64,000 nt of DNA from an uncultured Methanobrevibacter sp. (GCA_900314605.1 OMVX01000003.1:1-64000); one strand, 5' to 3'. Shown: positions 47,590 through 57,320, counted from the stretch's first letter. Notes: generated by a model from the letters alone, not told the origin. Numbers and translations are program-made.

Positions 47590-47744
47590 ATTAGTTATTT
47601 TTTTCTTTTATAATTATTAGGACTTATTTAGAAATTTAAATTTTAATTAATGATTATTTTAAAATTTTATTTTTATTAATCCTAATTTTTTCAAATAATA
47701 TAAATTTATATTTTGATAAAAAGAAAATGGAAATGATGATTTAA

Positions 47745-47915
47745 ATGATTCCTATAAGATGTATAAGTTGTGGTAAACCAGTATCTGCATACTTTGATGA
47801 ATATAATAGAAGATTGGCTGATGGTGAAGATTCTAAAGATATTTTAGATGATCTTGGTTTAAGTAGATATTGTTGTAGAAGAATGTTGATTTCTCATGTT
47901 GAAACTTGGGAGTAA
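47745..47915 (+). CDS. rpoN: RNA polymerase subunit N (Rpo10), 56 residues
   Basis: A short gene from ATG 47745 to TAA 47913-47915. The protein begins MIPIRCISCGKPVSAYFDEY and has Cys6, Cys9, Cys43 and Cys44, the unusual zinc bundle of Rpb10/RpoN. It joins subunits D and L in the polymerase. It stands 155 bases after uS9, so it may have its own promoter. Confidence 0.93.
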   Translation: MIPIRCISCGKPVSAYFDEYNRRLADGEDSKDILDDLGLSRYCCRRMLISHVETWE

Positions 47916-48080
47916 ATAATTTTCATTTTTTTAAGGTTTATTTATTCCTTAAATAAAGATTTTATAAATCTTTTTAATTTCTAAATAAAATAGGATTTTT
48001 TAAAATCATTGAAATATTTTTTAAAAATCTTTATTTGAATTCTTTTAATTTAATAGATATGTTAATTTAGGAGATATAAA

Positions 48081-48287
48081 ATGACTAGAAAAGATTTAAC
48101 CAGATTTGAAAAAGCAAGAATTTTAGGTGCAAGAGCTATCCAACTGTCTATGGGTGCAGAACCTCAAGTTGAAGTAAATGAGGCATTAGATTCTATTGAC
48201 ATTGCTTATCAAGAATTAGAAGCTGATGTTTTGCCTTTAGATGTTTTTAGAGAAGTATTAACTGATGAAGGTTCAGATGATTCTTAA
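48081..48287 (+). CDS. rpoK: RNA polymerase subunit K (Rpo6, omega-like)
   Basis: A 68-residue protein with [21 protein letters not shown], the conserved Rpb6/omega core. It clamps the largest subunit. GGAGAT precedes it. Its acidic tail ends DEGSDDS. Confidence 0.92.
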   Translation: MTRKDLTRFEKARILGARAIQLSMGAEPQVEVNEALDSIDIAYQELEADVLPLDVFREVLTDEGSDDS

Positions 48288-48619
48288 AATCTGGATATAA
48301 CTTATATTCTTTTAAAGAATTAAGTTTATAATTTATATTAAATATTAATTTTAGTTTTATAATTTAATTTTCATTAAATTATTTTATTTAACTATTAATA
48401 ATATTATAAAACTAAGAATATAATTAAAATTTAAATACTTAGTTTATTAATATTATATTATGATTAAATTTTTTAAATATTTAATCTATAAAAAAATAAA
48501 TAAAAAATATCATAAGAATCTATAAAAGAAAATACTGTTTTTTAAATGATTATTTTTTTTAAATAATCTCATTATAGATATTAGGGTAATAAATTGAACA
48601 TACACTTGAGGTGTTTTTT
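48288..48619. promoter_or_regulatory. Gap between rpoK and enolase
   Basis: About 330 AT-rich bases with no coding frame. It must hold the enolase promoter. GAGGTG at 48608-48613 is the ribosome-binding site for the TTG start at 48620. Confidence 0.4.
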
Positions 48620-49867
48620 TTGGATAGTATTATAGAAGATGTCAGAGTTCGAAAAATATTGGACTCTAGAGGCAATCCTACTGTTGAGGTAGAAATCATT
48701 ACCTGGAATGGTATAGGTAGGGCTGCTGCACCTAGTGGGGCTAGTACAGGTTCTAGGGAAGTTGTATCTTTTCCTGAAGGTGGAGTAGATAAAGTTATTG
48801 CTGAAATAGAGGATATTATTTCATCTGAACTGATTGGAATGGATGCTGAATATTTATCTGACATTGACTCAGTTTTAAAGGATGTTGATGGAACAGATAA
48901 TATGTCTATTATTGGTGGTAATACTACAGTAGCAGTATCTATGGCAGCATCTAAAGCTGCAGCTGCATCTTATAACTTACCTTTATATAAATTTTTAGGG
49001 GGAAATATGAAAAATGAATTACCGTTTCCTCTTGGAAATATGATGAATGGTGGAGCTCATGCTGGTTCTAATGCACCTGATATTCAGGAATTTTTAGTAG
49101 TTCCTGTTGGAGCAAAAAATATTTCTGAAGCTGTATTTGCAAATGTCTCTGTTCATAAAGAACTTAAAGAATTAATTGCAAATAAGGATTCAAACTTTAC
49201 TGGAGGTAAAGGTGATGAAGGTGGATGGATACCTAATGTTAGTAATGATATTGCATTAGAGATTCAAACACAGGCATGTGAAGAAGTATCAAATGAATTA
49301 GGATTTGAAATAAAACCTGCACTTGATATGGCTTCATCTGAGTTCTGGGATTCGGATAAAGGTAAATATGTATATGGTCAAGATGGAATAGAAAGAGATA
49401 CTGGTGAACAGGTCGAATATGTTAAAGATATTATTGAAACATATGGAATGTTTTATGTTGAAGATCCTTTTGATGAAAATGATTTTGAAGGATTTGCACA
49501 GTTAACTTCTGCATGTGGAGATAAATGTCTTATTTGTGGTGATGATTTGTTTGTAACAAATCGTGAAATCCTTCAAAAAGGTATTGATGAAAAGGCAGCA
49601 AATGCTATTATTATTAAACCAAATCAAATAGGTTCATTATCCCAAACTTATGCAACTGTTAAATTAGCTAAAGAAAATGGTATTGTTCCTGTGGTTTCCC
49701 ACAGATCAGGTGAAACTACAGATGAGACAATTGCACATTTAGCTGTAGCATGGGGTTCTCCTATTATTAAAACAGGTGCAGTTGGTGGGGAAAGAATCGC
49801 TAAACTTAATGAACTTATACGTATTGAAGAAGAATTATCTTGCCCTGTTATGGCTAGTTTCAAATAA
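48620..49867 (+). CDS. eno: Enolase (phosphopyruvate hydratase)
   Basis: A 415-residue glycolytic/gluconeogenic enzyme. Segments seen: [14 protein letters not shown], GAxxVLPFP-like [36 protein letters not shown] (metal ligands), [29 protein letters not shown] (active Lys) and [11 protein letters not shown]. It interconverts 2-phosphoglycerate and phosphoenolpyruvate. The start is TTG 48620, since the upstream GTG 48611 overlaps the GAGGTG site. Confidence 0.95.
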   Translation: MDSIIEDVRVRKILDSRGNPTVEVEIITWNGIGRAAAPSGASTGSREVVSFPEGGVDKVIAEIEDIISSELIGMDAEYLSDIDSVLKDVDGTDNMSIIGGNTTVAVSMAASKAAAASYNLPLYKFLGGNMKNELPFPLGNMMNGGAHAGSNAPDIQEFLVVPVGAKNISEAVFANVSVHKELKELIANKDSNFTGGKGDEGGWIPNVSNDIALEIQTQACEEVSNELGFEIKPALDMASSEFWDSDKGKYVYGQDGIERDTGEQVEYVKDIIETYGMFYVEDPFDENDFEGFAQLTSACGDKCLICGDDLFVTNREILQKGIDEKAANAIIIKPNQIGSLSQTYATVKLAKENGIVPVVSHRSGETTDETIAHLAVAWGSPIIKTGAVGGERIAKLNELIRIEEELSCPVMASFK

Positions 49868-49911
49868 TTCAAAATTATATTTATAATAAAAAAAAATTAA
49901 AGTTAGATATT

Positions 49912-50103
49912 ATGGTTTTAATTACTATTGATGAGGATAAATGTGAAGGTTCAGATTGTGCTGAATGTGTTGATATTTGTCCTATGGAAATATTATTAAT
50001 AGATAAAAATAAAATTATTATTACAAATCAAGATGAATGTAGCATATGTGAAGTATGTATGGACGTATGTCCTGAGATGGCTATTGAAGTTATTGATGAT
50101 TAA
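49912..50103 (+). CDS. 2[4Fe-4S] ferredoxin
   Basis: A 63-residue protein. The first cluster motif is CEGSDCAECVDICP, with two extra residues between the first and second Cys. The second is CSICEVCMDVCP. Eight cysteines fit two [4Fe-4S] clusters. The protein is strongly acidic. It is a small electron carrier with no partner evident here. No strong ribosome-binding site is seen before the ATG, so a leaderless transcript is possible. Confidence 0.9.
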   Translation: MVLITIDEDKCEGSDCAECVDICPMEILLIDKNKIIITNQDECSICEVCMDVCPEMAIEVIDD

Positions 50104-50166
50104 TAATATAATAAATTATGGAATTTGATTAAAATAAAAAAATAAGATTATAAAATAGGTGATATT

Positions 50167-50763
50167 GTGTCAGAACTTTTAATACAATTAGATAGTTATT
50201 TAGCAGCAGGTTTACATATTGGAACTCAACAAAAAACTAGTGATATGGAAAAATACATTTTCCGTGTAAGATCCGATGGTTTACATGTTTTAGATATTAG
50301 AAAAACTGATGAAAGAATTCAAAAAGCAGCTAAATTTTTAGCAAAATATGATCCTCAAGATGTTTTAGTTGTATCTACCAGATTATATGGTCAAGCTCCA
50401 GTTAAAAAATTCGGAGAAGTAGTTGGTTGTCAAACTATTCCGGGTAGATTTATTCCTGGAACTTTAACTAATCCGGAATATGCTAAATTTATTGAACCTA
50501 AAGTTATTGTTGTAACTGATCCAAGATCTGATAGTCAAGCTATATTAGAAGCTAAACAAAATGGTATTCCTGTTGTAGGTTTATGTGATACTGAAAACTT
50601 ACTCAGTTACATTGATTTATGTGTTCCTGTAAACAATAAAGGTAAAAAAGCTATTGCTTTAGTTTACTGGTTACTTGCTAGACAAATTTTAAGAGAAAAA
50701 GAAATCATTCCTGAAGATGGTGAATTAGACTTAGAACCATCTGATTTTGAATTAAAATTCTAA
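50167..50763 (+). CDS. rps2: Ribosomal protein uS2
   Basis: A 198-residue archaeal uS2 with [20 protein letters not shown] and [21 protein letters not shown]. The start is GTG 50167 after AGGTGAT. It links the head and body of the small subunit. Confidence 0.94.
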   Translation: MSELLIQLDSYLAAGLHIGTQQKTSDMEKYIFRVRSDGLHVLDIRKTDERIQKAAKFLAKYDPQDVLVVSTRLYGQAPVKKFGEVVGCQTIPGRFIPGTLTNPEYAKFIEPKVIVVTDPRSDSQAILEAKQNGIPVVGLCDTENLLSYIDLCVPVNNKGKKAIALVYWLLARQILREKEIIPEDGELDLEPSDFELKF

Positions 50764-51030
50764 TTTTAATTTTTTTCTTTTTATTTTAACTTTTTTTTTA
50801 TTTATTTTTTTAAATTCTAATATTTTTTTCAGTTTTTGCTTTTTTTTATAATTTTCATAACTTTTTATTTTTTAAATCATTTTAAATTTTTTAAAATCTT
50901 TTTATCTTTATTTATAATTATTTTTATGTTATTTTATTTTATTTTATTTCTTGTTGAATTTGATTTTAAAAAATTATATTTATTTTAATTTACATAATAA
51001 AATTAATTAAACAATTTAAGCAGTGATTTT

Positions 51031-51879
51031 ATGATTAGACAACCAGCAGTTTCAGGGGCATTTTACCCAGATAATCCTAAAATATTAGAAGAGAGTATTG
51101 AAAAAAGTTTCACCAATGAATTAGCAATAGGAAACATTCCTAAATTAAACAAATCTTTTAATGATAATCTAACAGGAATTATGGTTCCTCATGCAGGCTA
51201 TATCTATTCAGGTCCAACTGCATCCTATGGATTTTATCATTTGGTGGAAAATGGCTTTCCAGATACTTTTATAATTTTATGTCCAAATCATACAGGCCTT
51301 GGTTATGATATTTCTGTATATGATGAAGGATACTGGCAAACACCTTTAGGTAATGTGGAGGTTGATAGTGACTTTGCATCAAAATTTATTAACTATTCTG
51401 ATTATGCTGTTAGTGATGTAACGGCCCATTTAAGAGAACATAGTATAGAAGTTTTACTTCCTTTTTTACAATATTTTTCACATGATTTTAAAATTGTTCC
51501 AATATGTATTGGAACTCAAAACATAAATACATCATATGATATTGCAAATGCAATAAAGCTTACAAAAGAACAATGTTCATCTTCAATTTCCTTAATTTCA
51601 AGCACTGATTTAACACACTTTTGCCCACAAGATGTCACTTTAATGAAAGATGAAATTGTTTTAAATGATATTAGTGAAATGAATAATGAAAAATTACTAA
51701 GTGATGTAGATAAACACAACATAACTATGTGTGGTTATGGAACTGTAGCTAGTAATATAATATATTCTAAAGATTTAGGTGTGGAAAAGTGCAAAATTTT
51801 AAAACATTCCACAAGTGGAGATGTTTCTGGAGACTATTCTTCTGTTGTAGGTTATGCTTCAGGGATTTTTATGAAATGA
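51031..51879 (+). CDS. MEMO family protein (AmmeMemoRadiSam system protein B)
   Basis: A 282-residue protein with RQPAVSGAFYPDNP at the start, GIMVPHAGYIYSGPTA, CPNHTGLG and STDLTHF. The conserved His residues resemble those of extradiol dioxygenases, and human MEMO1 has been linked to iron binding. Its fixed position between uS2 and mevalonate kinase is common in archaea, but the reaction is not established. Confidence 0.88.
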   Translation: MIRQPAVSGAFYPDNPKILEESIEKSFTNELAIGNIPKLNKSFNDNLTGIMVPHAGYIYSGPTASYGFYHLVENGFPDTFIILCPNHTGLGYDISVYDEGYWQTPLGNVEVDSDFASKFINYSDYAVSDVTAHLREHSIEVLLPFLQYFSHDFKIVPICIGTQNINTSYDIANAIKLTKEQCSSSISLISSTDLTHFCPQDVTLMKDEIVLNDISEMNNEKLLSDVDKHNITMCGYGTVASNIIYSKDLGVEKCKILKHSTSGDVSGDYSSVVGYASGIFMK

Positions 51880-52127
51880 AATTTATATTTTTTTATAATA
51901 AGGATTTTTTAATGTTTTTTTTTTTATTAATTGTTTTTTTAGATATGCCCTTAATTTTTTGTATATATTTTAATTTTTTTTTTTCAAAGTCTTCTTATAA
52001 TTTTTTCAAAGTATTCTTATAAATATATATTATATCTAAATACAAAATAATAATAATAATAAAAATAATTATTAAATGAATTTTATCATATGACATTTAA
52101 AATAATCAAATTTAAGGGAGAGTAAAA

Positions 52128-53423
52128 ATGGAGGTTATGGCATCTGCACCTGGAAAAACAATCTTATTTGGAGAACATGCTGTTGTATATAGCCAACCTG
52201 CAATTGCAGCGGCTGTTAGCAAAAGAGCAATAGTTCATATTAAAGATACTCAATCAAATAAAACTATATTAAAATCTGAAGATTTAGGCTTTGAAGCAGA
52301 ATTAGATACAAAAAATAAGAAATATATTTTAAAAAAAGGTAAACCAGGTATAATCAGATATATTTTAGAGGCCTTACATATAGCTCATAATCATAATCCT
52401 ATTGAAATCACATTATCTATTGATATTCCAATAGGTTCTGGATTAGGTTCTTCTGCAGCTGTAACTGTTGCAACATTAGCTGCACTATATCGATATCATA
52501 ACATTTATTTCACTAAAAAAGAATTAGCTGAAATAGCTCATCAAGTTGAATTTAATGTTCAAGGTGAAGCAAGCCCTTTAGATACATTAATTTCTACTTA
52601 TGGCGGATTAATATACCTTGACCGTAATAAAGAACTTCATAAAATTAATGCTCATATTAATGCACCATTTGTTGTAGGAGTTACAAGTAAATATGGAAGT
52701 ACCAGTAAGATGGTTAAAGGTGTAAAACTTTTAAAAGAACGTTTTCCAAAGGTTATGGATCCTGTTATTGAAACAATAGGTGATTTAACTGATGAGGCAA
52801 AAACTGCTATTGAAAAAGGCAATATTAATAAAATTGGAGAGTTAATGAATATTAATCACGGTTTGTTAGATGCTATTGGAGTAAATACTAAAGAATTATC
52901 TCGTATGGTTTATATTGCAAGAGGTGCTGGAGCAATTGGTTCAAAAATAACTGGTGCTGGAGGTGGTGGAAGTATTATTTCATTATGTCCAGGTAAAGTT
53001 GATGATGTTTCAAATGCTATTGGTGTGTATGATTCAACAATAAAACTTACATTCTCTAAAAAAGGAGTTACATCTAAATTAATTGGTGCTAGAAATATAA
53101 ATAATTACGGTAAAAATAATAGAAAAAATAATCCTAATAGTAACTACAATAATAACAATAATCCCAATAACAACAATAATAACAATAATAATAAAAAATA
53201 TCCTACTAAATATACAAATACAAATTCTAAAAAATCTAATTTTGTAAATAACAATAACTCTTCAGCTAGCAATTCACGAAATATTGAAAAAAGAGTAAAT
53301 AATGTCAAATCAAACAATAATAACAAATCTAAAATTAAAAATAATAATAAAGATAATAAGAAATTTTACCAAAATCAAAATGCTCAACCAATAAAAAATA
53401 ATAGAAAAGACTATGCTCGTTAA
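52128..53423 (+). CDS. mvk: Mevalonate kinase with Asn-rich C-terminal extension
   Basis: A 431-residue protein. Residues 1 to about 324 are a complete GHMP kinase: MEVMASAPGKTILFGEHAVVY, IPIGSGLGSSAAVTVATLAA (phosphate loop), and GAGAIGSKITGAGGGGSIISL. It makes mevalonate-5-phosphate for archaeal lipid precursors. Archaeal mevalonate kinases usually end near here. Instead about 107 residues follow that are nearly all Asn, Lys, Ser, Arg, Pro and Tyr, with runs such as NNNNNPNNNNNNNNNKK, encoded by AAC/AAT repeats. The tail is basic and must be disordered. GGGAG precedes ATG 52128. Isoprenoid partner genes ipk, fni and idsA follow. Confidence 0.93.
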   Translation: MEVMASAPGKTILFGEHAVVYSQPAIAAAVSKRAIVHIKDTQSNKTILKSEDLGFEAELDTKNKKYILKKGKPGIIRYILEALHIAHNHNPIEITLSIDIPIGSGLGSSAAVTVATLAALYRYHNIYFTKKELAEIAHQVEFNVQGEASPLDTLISTYGGLIYLDRNKELHKINAHINAPFVVGVTSKYGSTSKMVKGVKLLKERFPKVMDPVIETIGDLTDEAKTAIEKGNINKIGELMNINHGLLDAIGVNTKELSRMVYIARGAGAIGSKITGAGGGGSIISLCPGKVDDVSNAIGVYDSTIKLTFSKKGVTSKLIGARNINNYGKNNRKNNPNSNYNNNNNPNNNNNNNNNKKYPTKYTNTNSKKSNFVNNNNSSASNSRNIEKRVNNVKSNNNNKSKIKNNNKDNKKFYQNQNAQPIKNNRKDYAR

Positions 53424-53424
53424 T

Positions 53425-53580
53425 TAATAGAAAATAATGTTAACAATAGTTTTGATTTTTGATTAAATTTAATAATGTATGTTTAATAGTTAATAGAAAA
53501 TAATGTTAACAATAGTTTTGATTTTTGATTAAATTTAATAATGTATGTTTAATAGTTAATAGAAAAATAATGTTAACAAG
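53425..53580 (+). repeat. 66-bp tandem repeats between mvk and ipk
   Basis: Two identical 66-base copies (53425-53490 and 53491-53556) begin TAATAGAAAATAATGTTAAC. A third partial copy runs from 53557 to about 53580 with one inserted A. The repeat starts two bases after the mvk stop and runs up to the ipk ribosome-binding site. Confidence 0.9.
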
Positions 53581-53593
53581 AGTAGGTGTTAAA

Positions 53594-54409
53594 ATGATTA
53601 TTCTTAAAATAGGAGGAAGTATAATTACTGAGAAGGATTCAAAAGAACCTAAAGTTGATTATAAAAATCTTAACAGAATATGTAATGAAATCAAAGAATC
53701 TTTTTCAACAGAAAATATTAATGCAGATTTAATGGATGGTTTAGTAATAGTACATGGTGCAGGTTCATTTGGTCATCCTCCTGCAAGTGAATATAAAATC
53801 GGTCAGCCATTTCCAAATGAGGAATTTCCAGAAAAACGAATAGGTTTTGCTAAAACCCAGAGTGCTGTAAAAGAATTAAATACTTATGTATGTAATGCTT
53901 TAATTGAACATGGTCTTCCAGCAGTAAGTATGCAGGTATCATCATTTGTAACTACTTCTGATAAAAGGATATATGATTTTGATTTAGAATTCATTAAAAA
54001 TTATTTAAACAATGGTTTTATTCCAGTATTATATGGAGATCCTGTTCTTGATGAAAAATATAAAATGGCTATCTTATCAGGTGATCAGATTCTTCAATAT
54101 ATAGCAAGATTTTTAGTATCAGATAGAGTTGTACTTGGAACCGATGTTGATGGTGTTTATGATAAGAATCCTAAAACACATGATGATGCAAAATTAATTG
54201 AAGAGGTCAGTTCCATTGAAGAGATTATACAGGTAGAATCAACAACTAATATAGATGTTACAGGGGGTATGGTTGGAAAAGTTAATGAACTTTTATCTCT
54301 TGCAGAAATTGGTGTTGATTCAGAAATAATTAATGCTAATCGTCCAGGTGCAATTGGTGATGCATTACAAAATAAAAAGGTTAAAGGAACTAAAATCACT
54401 AAAAAATAG
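53594..54409 (+). CDS. ipk: Isopentenyl phosphate kinase
   Basis: A 271-residue amino-acid-kinase fold protein with ILKIGGSIITEKDSKEPKVD, VIVHGAGSFGHPPASEYKIG (its His is the family's catalytic residue), and LGTDVDGVYDKNP. It converts isopentenyl phosphate to isopentenyl diphosphate in the archaeal mevalonate pathway. ATG 53594 follows AGGTG; an upstream extension runs only through the 66-base repeats. Confidence 0.94.
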   Translation: MIILKIGGSIITEKDSKEPKVDYKNLNRICNEIKESFSTENINADLMDGLVIVHGAGSFGHPPASEYKIGQPFPNEEFPEKRIGFAKTQSAVKELNTYVCNALIEHGLPAVSMQVSSFVTTSDKRIYDFDLEFIKNYLNNGFIPVLYGDPVLDEKYKMAILSGDQILQYIARFLVSDRVVLGTDVDGVYDKNPKTHDDAKLIEEVSSIEEIIQVESTTNIDVTGGMVGKVNELLSLAEIGVDSEIINANRPGAIGDALQNKKVKGTKITKK

Positions 54410-54500
54410 TTTTTTCTTCATTATTTTTAATATTTTTTAAATATTAACAATTAATATATTGTTATATATTTTTTATATAAAGTTTTAAGGAAGTGAAAAA

Positions 54501-54953
54501 ATGGATAAAAAAAGGATTATTATAATATTACTAATTATAATCTGTATTTTATTAAGCTGTATTTTATATCAGACATTTTTATCTCCAAAAGCAAATTATG
54601 TTACTTCTATTGATAATGTAACTTTTAATACAACATTTAAGACAGATTTTAAATTACATAATGAAACTGAAGGTTGGAAATATTATTTAAGTGAAACTAA
54701 AGATGAGAGATATACTCTTTCAATATGTGATTCCGATACAATAGGTAACGAACTATTTTATCTATTAAACTGCCCTTCACAGACAATAAATGGAATAGTA
54801 ATATACACTGGCACTGCAAACACAGGACAACACATCGGAGAACCCACATATGTAGCAGTCATAGAGAACAAAGATATAGGTAAAGGAGTAAAAATAGGCT
54901 CATCTGATCCAAAAGAAACAGCAAAGATGGCTTCATCCTTAAAATTTAGTTAA
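54501..54953 (+). CDS. Small secreted or membrane-anchored protein, unknown function
   Basis: A 150-residue protein. Lys-rich start MDKKR, then one long hydrophobic helix (about 5-26), then an exported domain of about 120 residues with a repeated theme of beta strands (VTSIDNVTFNTTF, YTLSICDSDTIGNELFYLL). A Cys follows the helix region in LLSCILYQTF, but it lies within the membrane segment, so lipidation is doubtful. I do not recognise the family. GGAAGTG precedes the start. Confidence 0.65.
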   Translation: MDKKRIIIILLIIICILLSCILYQTFLSPKANYVTSIDNVTFNTTFKTDFKLHNETEGWKYYLSETKDERYTLSICDSDTIGNELFYLLNCPSQTINGIVIYTGTANTGQHIGEPTYVAVIENKDIGKGVKIGSSDPKETAKMASSLKFS

Positions 54954-55020
54954 TATTAGTGGATAATTATTCAATGAAGTAATTAACAACAAATGTACAT
55001 TGTGTTTGATTAATTATATT

Positions 55021-55073
55021 TTTGATGTTCTTGATATTTAACATATCTTCATCAATATTTCAAGAACTTCAAA
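55021..55073. repeat. Imperfect long hairpin
   Basis: TTTGATGTTCTTGATATT (55021-55038) pairs with AATATTTCAAGAACTTCAAA (about 55054-55073), with one mismatch and a small bulge, around a loop of about 15 bases. It is too long for a simple terminator. It may be a terminator for the gene at 54501 or a relic of a mobile element. Confidence 0.5.
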
Positions 55074-55221
55074 CAAATATAAATATTTAAAATATAATTT
55101 AAAATAAATAACTTCTTAATAAACTAAATTATTTTAGCTATTGTCATAATTTTCTTTTTGTCTAATATATATTCTATTTCTTTTATAAATAATGCTTAAA
55201 TTTAATATTAAAAGCACTACA

Positions 55222-55500
55222 TTAAAATATATTAGTATCTTTAAAAACTACTGCACTTGATTTAATATCATTATGGAATGGACATAAACAGGTTACTTTA
55301 TTCCCATAATCTTTTACAGTTTCTACTCCATAATATCTTATAATATCTAACATATTCTTATTAGTTGAATTTTTATATCTTCTATTTTGTATTATCTTTT
55401 TTTGCTTTAATAATTGTTTATCATATTTAGTTTTAGCTATTTTATTATCAAGATGTTTTAAATTATTTGTAAAATCATCTGTACTTATATATTTGTCCAT
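55222..55500 (-). CDS. CHC2-type zinc-finger primase fragment
   Basis: A 92-residue frame. After a charged helical N-terminus (DKQLLKQKKIIQNRRYKNS) it reads IIRYYGVETVKDYGNKVTCLCPFHNDIKSSAVVFKDTN, which is the CHC2 zinc-binding motif of DnaG-like primases (C-x-C-P-F-H). It then stops where the remainder of the domain and the TOPRIM domain should begin. It is probably the stump of a plasmid or virus replication gene. Its ATG overlaps the end of another truncated frame upstream. Confidence 0.5.
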   Translation of the reverse strand: MDKYISTDDFTNNLKHLDNKIAKTKYDKQLLKQKKIIQNRRYKNSTNKNMLDIIRYYGVETVKDYGNKVTCLCPFHNDIKSSAVVFKDTNIF

Positions 55501-55692
55501 CTGAAGTCAATTACTTTGGGTTTATTTTTTAAGATTTTTAATATGTCATCAAAATTTGTATCTGATGATATTGGAGTTGTTATCATATCTGTATTCGAAT
55601 GATAAGCGTATTGTACTCTTTGCTTTGACCTATGATTGCCAAGTACACTAAAATCTAATAATTTTAAGTTAAGTTTATTTTTTAAATATTAT
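55485..55692 (-). pseudogene. C-terminal remnant of an element gene
   Basis: An open frame without a start codon ends at 55485. It reads DFSVLGNHRSKQRVQYAYHS, then TTPISSDTNFDD, and finishes VIDFRWTNI. A stop lies just upstream of 55692. Its end overlaps the start of the CHC2 fragment by 16 bases, as in a compact replication operon. The family is not recognised; prim-pol or helicase ends would fit the context. Confidence 0.4.
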
Positions 55693-56264
55693 CAATTTAT
55701 TTTTCTTTTTTTTTCTTTTTTTTTTAAATTATTTGATAAATTTTTATTTTATTTTATTAATTTTTCTAAGGTTTCTCTTAATAGATAATTTAATTTATAT
55801 ATTATAATTTATAAAATAATATTAGTTATAATTTTTATATTATTATTTTACTTGATTTTTAAAAATTCAAAATCTTTAATATTTTTAATATAAGTTTATT
55901 GTTTTTAAAATTAAGTTATTTTAATGTAAAAATGGTTTAACGGGGAATGTTAAAATTTCATTATTTTAACGACAGAAACATTTTTAAACTTTATATTAAG
56001 GGACTTTATTTATTAAATAAAGGTATATTCACATTTAGCTTTGAAAAAAGAGTAATATTATCAATTCATAGTTAATATTTTTTTAAAAATTTTGTAGAAT
56101 AATTAGTTTTATTTATAAATTATAACATTTTTTCATATTTATCTAAGAATTAGTATTTTAATTTAAATTTAGAGACTTTTGTACTAAAATTTTTAAAATA
56201 CTATTCTTATTTACTAATTAATAATATTTAATTTATATTTTAGTTTTTTGGAGGAAACTAAATA
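55693..56264. promoter_or_regulatory. Long non-coding region upstream of fni
   Basis: About 570 AT-rich bases with no coding frame. Two perfect hairpins lie in a less AT-rich patch: GTTAAAAT (55949-55956) with ATTTTAAC (55963-55970), and CTTTATTT (56004-56011) with AAATAAAG (56015-56022). They may mark a small RNA or a long leader of fni. TTTTGGAGGAAAC at the end is the fni ribosome-binding site. Confidence 0.4.
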
Positions 56265-57320
56265 ATGATTCAAAATAGGAAATTAGAACATCTTAATATT
56301 TGTAATGAAAAGGATGTTGCTTATAAAAAGTCAACAGGATTTGAAAATATAGAATTTGTTCACAGAGCTCTTTGTGAAGTTAATAAATCAGATATTAATA
56401 TTTCAACATATGTTTTTTCTAAAAAATTAGATTCTCCTTTATTTATTTCAGCTATTACTGGAGGTCATCCTTTTGCTGAAAAAATCAATAAAGAATTAGC
56501 TATTGTTGCAGAAGAATTTAATATTGGATTTGGTCTTGGTAGTCAAAGGGCAGGTATTGAACATTCTGAATTAGCTTCAACCTATACTGTTGCACGTCAA
56601 TATGCTCCAAATGCTTTACTTGTTGGTAATATTGGTGCTCCTCAAATGGAACTTGCAGATAGTGCAGTTGATATGATTGATGCAGATATTTTAGCTATTC
56701 ATTTAAATCCTCTTCAGGAGTCTATTCAGCCAGGTGGTGATTTAGATGCTAAAGGTTTTATTGATTCTATTGAAGAGATATCTAATTCAGTTAATGTTCC
56801 TGTAATGGTTAAAGAAACAGGTGCAGGCATTTCTTATGAAGATGCAATTGCACTTCAAAAAGCAGGTGTTTCATATATAGATATTGAAGGAGCTGGTGGT
56901 ACTAGCTGGGCAGCTGTTGAAACTTATCGTTCAGAAGATAAATATTTAGGTTATGAATTTTGGGATTGGGGAATACCTACTGCAATAAGTACTGCAGAAG
57001 TGTGTTCTACTGTTGATATTCCAGTTATATCTTCTGGAGGTATACGTTCTGGTTTAGAAGCTGCAAAAGCTATTGCTTTAGGGGCAGATGCTGTTGGTAT
57101 GGCTTTACCATTTTTAAAAGCAGCTTATTTAGGTCATGATAATATTATTAATTTAATCCATAATTTTAATGAATCTTTAAAATTAGCCATGTTTTTAGTT
57201 GGAGCTGAAACTATTGATGATTTAAAGAAGGTTCCACTTGTTATTAAAGGAGAAGCTAAAGAGTGGCTAGAAAGTAGGGGATTTAATACAAAAATTTATA
57301 GTAGGAGGAAAGAATTTTGA
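56265..57320 (+). CDS. fni: Isopentenyl-diphosphate delta-isomerase, type 2 (FMN)
   Basis: A 351-residue TIM-barrel flavoprotein with [15 protein letters not shown] at the start, [44 protein letters not shown], and [23 protein letters not shown] in the FMN phosphate site. It interconverts IPP and DMAPP. Its stop overlaps the RNase J start (57317), so the two are co-translated. Confidence 0.94.
   Translation: MIQNRKLEHLNICNEKDVAYKKSTGFENIEFVHRALCEVNKSDINISTYVFSKKLDSPLFISAITGGHPFAEKINKELAIVAEEFNIGFGLGSQRAGIEHSELASTYTVARQYAPNALLVGNIGAPQMELADSAVDMIDADILAIHLNPLQESIQPGGDLDAKGFIDSIEEISNSVNVPVMVKETGAGISYEDAIALQKAGVSYIDIEGAGGTSWAAVETYRSEDKYLGYEFWDWGIPTAISTAEVCSTVDIPVISSGGIRSGLEAAKAIALGADAVGMALPFLKAAYLGHDNIINLIHNFNESLKLAMFLVGAETIDDLKKVPLVIKGEAKEWLESRGFNTKIYSRRKEF

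Noticed and set aside
53144-53326. Antisense Leu-rich frame opposite the mevalonate kinase tail
   Set aside because: Poly-Leu is the automatic reverse reading of Asn codon repeats. There is no start signal.
53425-53580. Possible replication origin from tandem repeats
   Set aside because: No Orc1/Cdc6 gene or origin-recognition-box pattern is seen, and the repeat is only 2.4 copies between two operon genes.
53525-53593. N-terminal extension of isopentenyl phosphate kinase
   Set aside because: It runs through the 66-base tandem repeat. The family start and AGGTG site put the beginning at ATG 53594.
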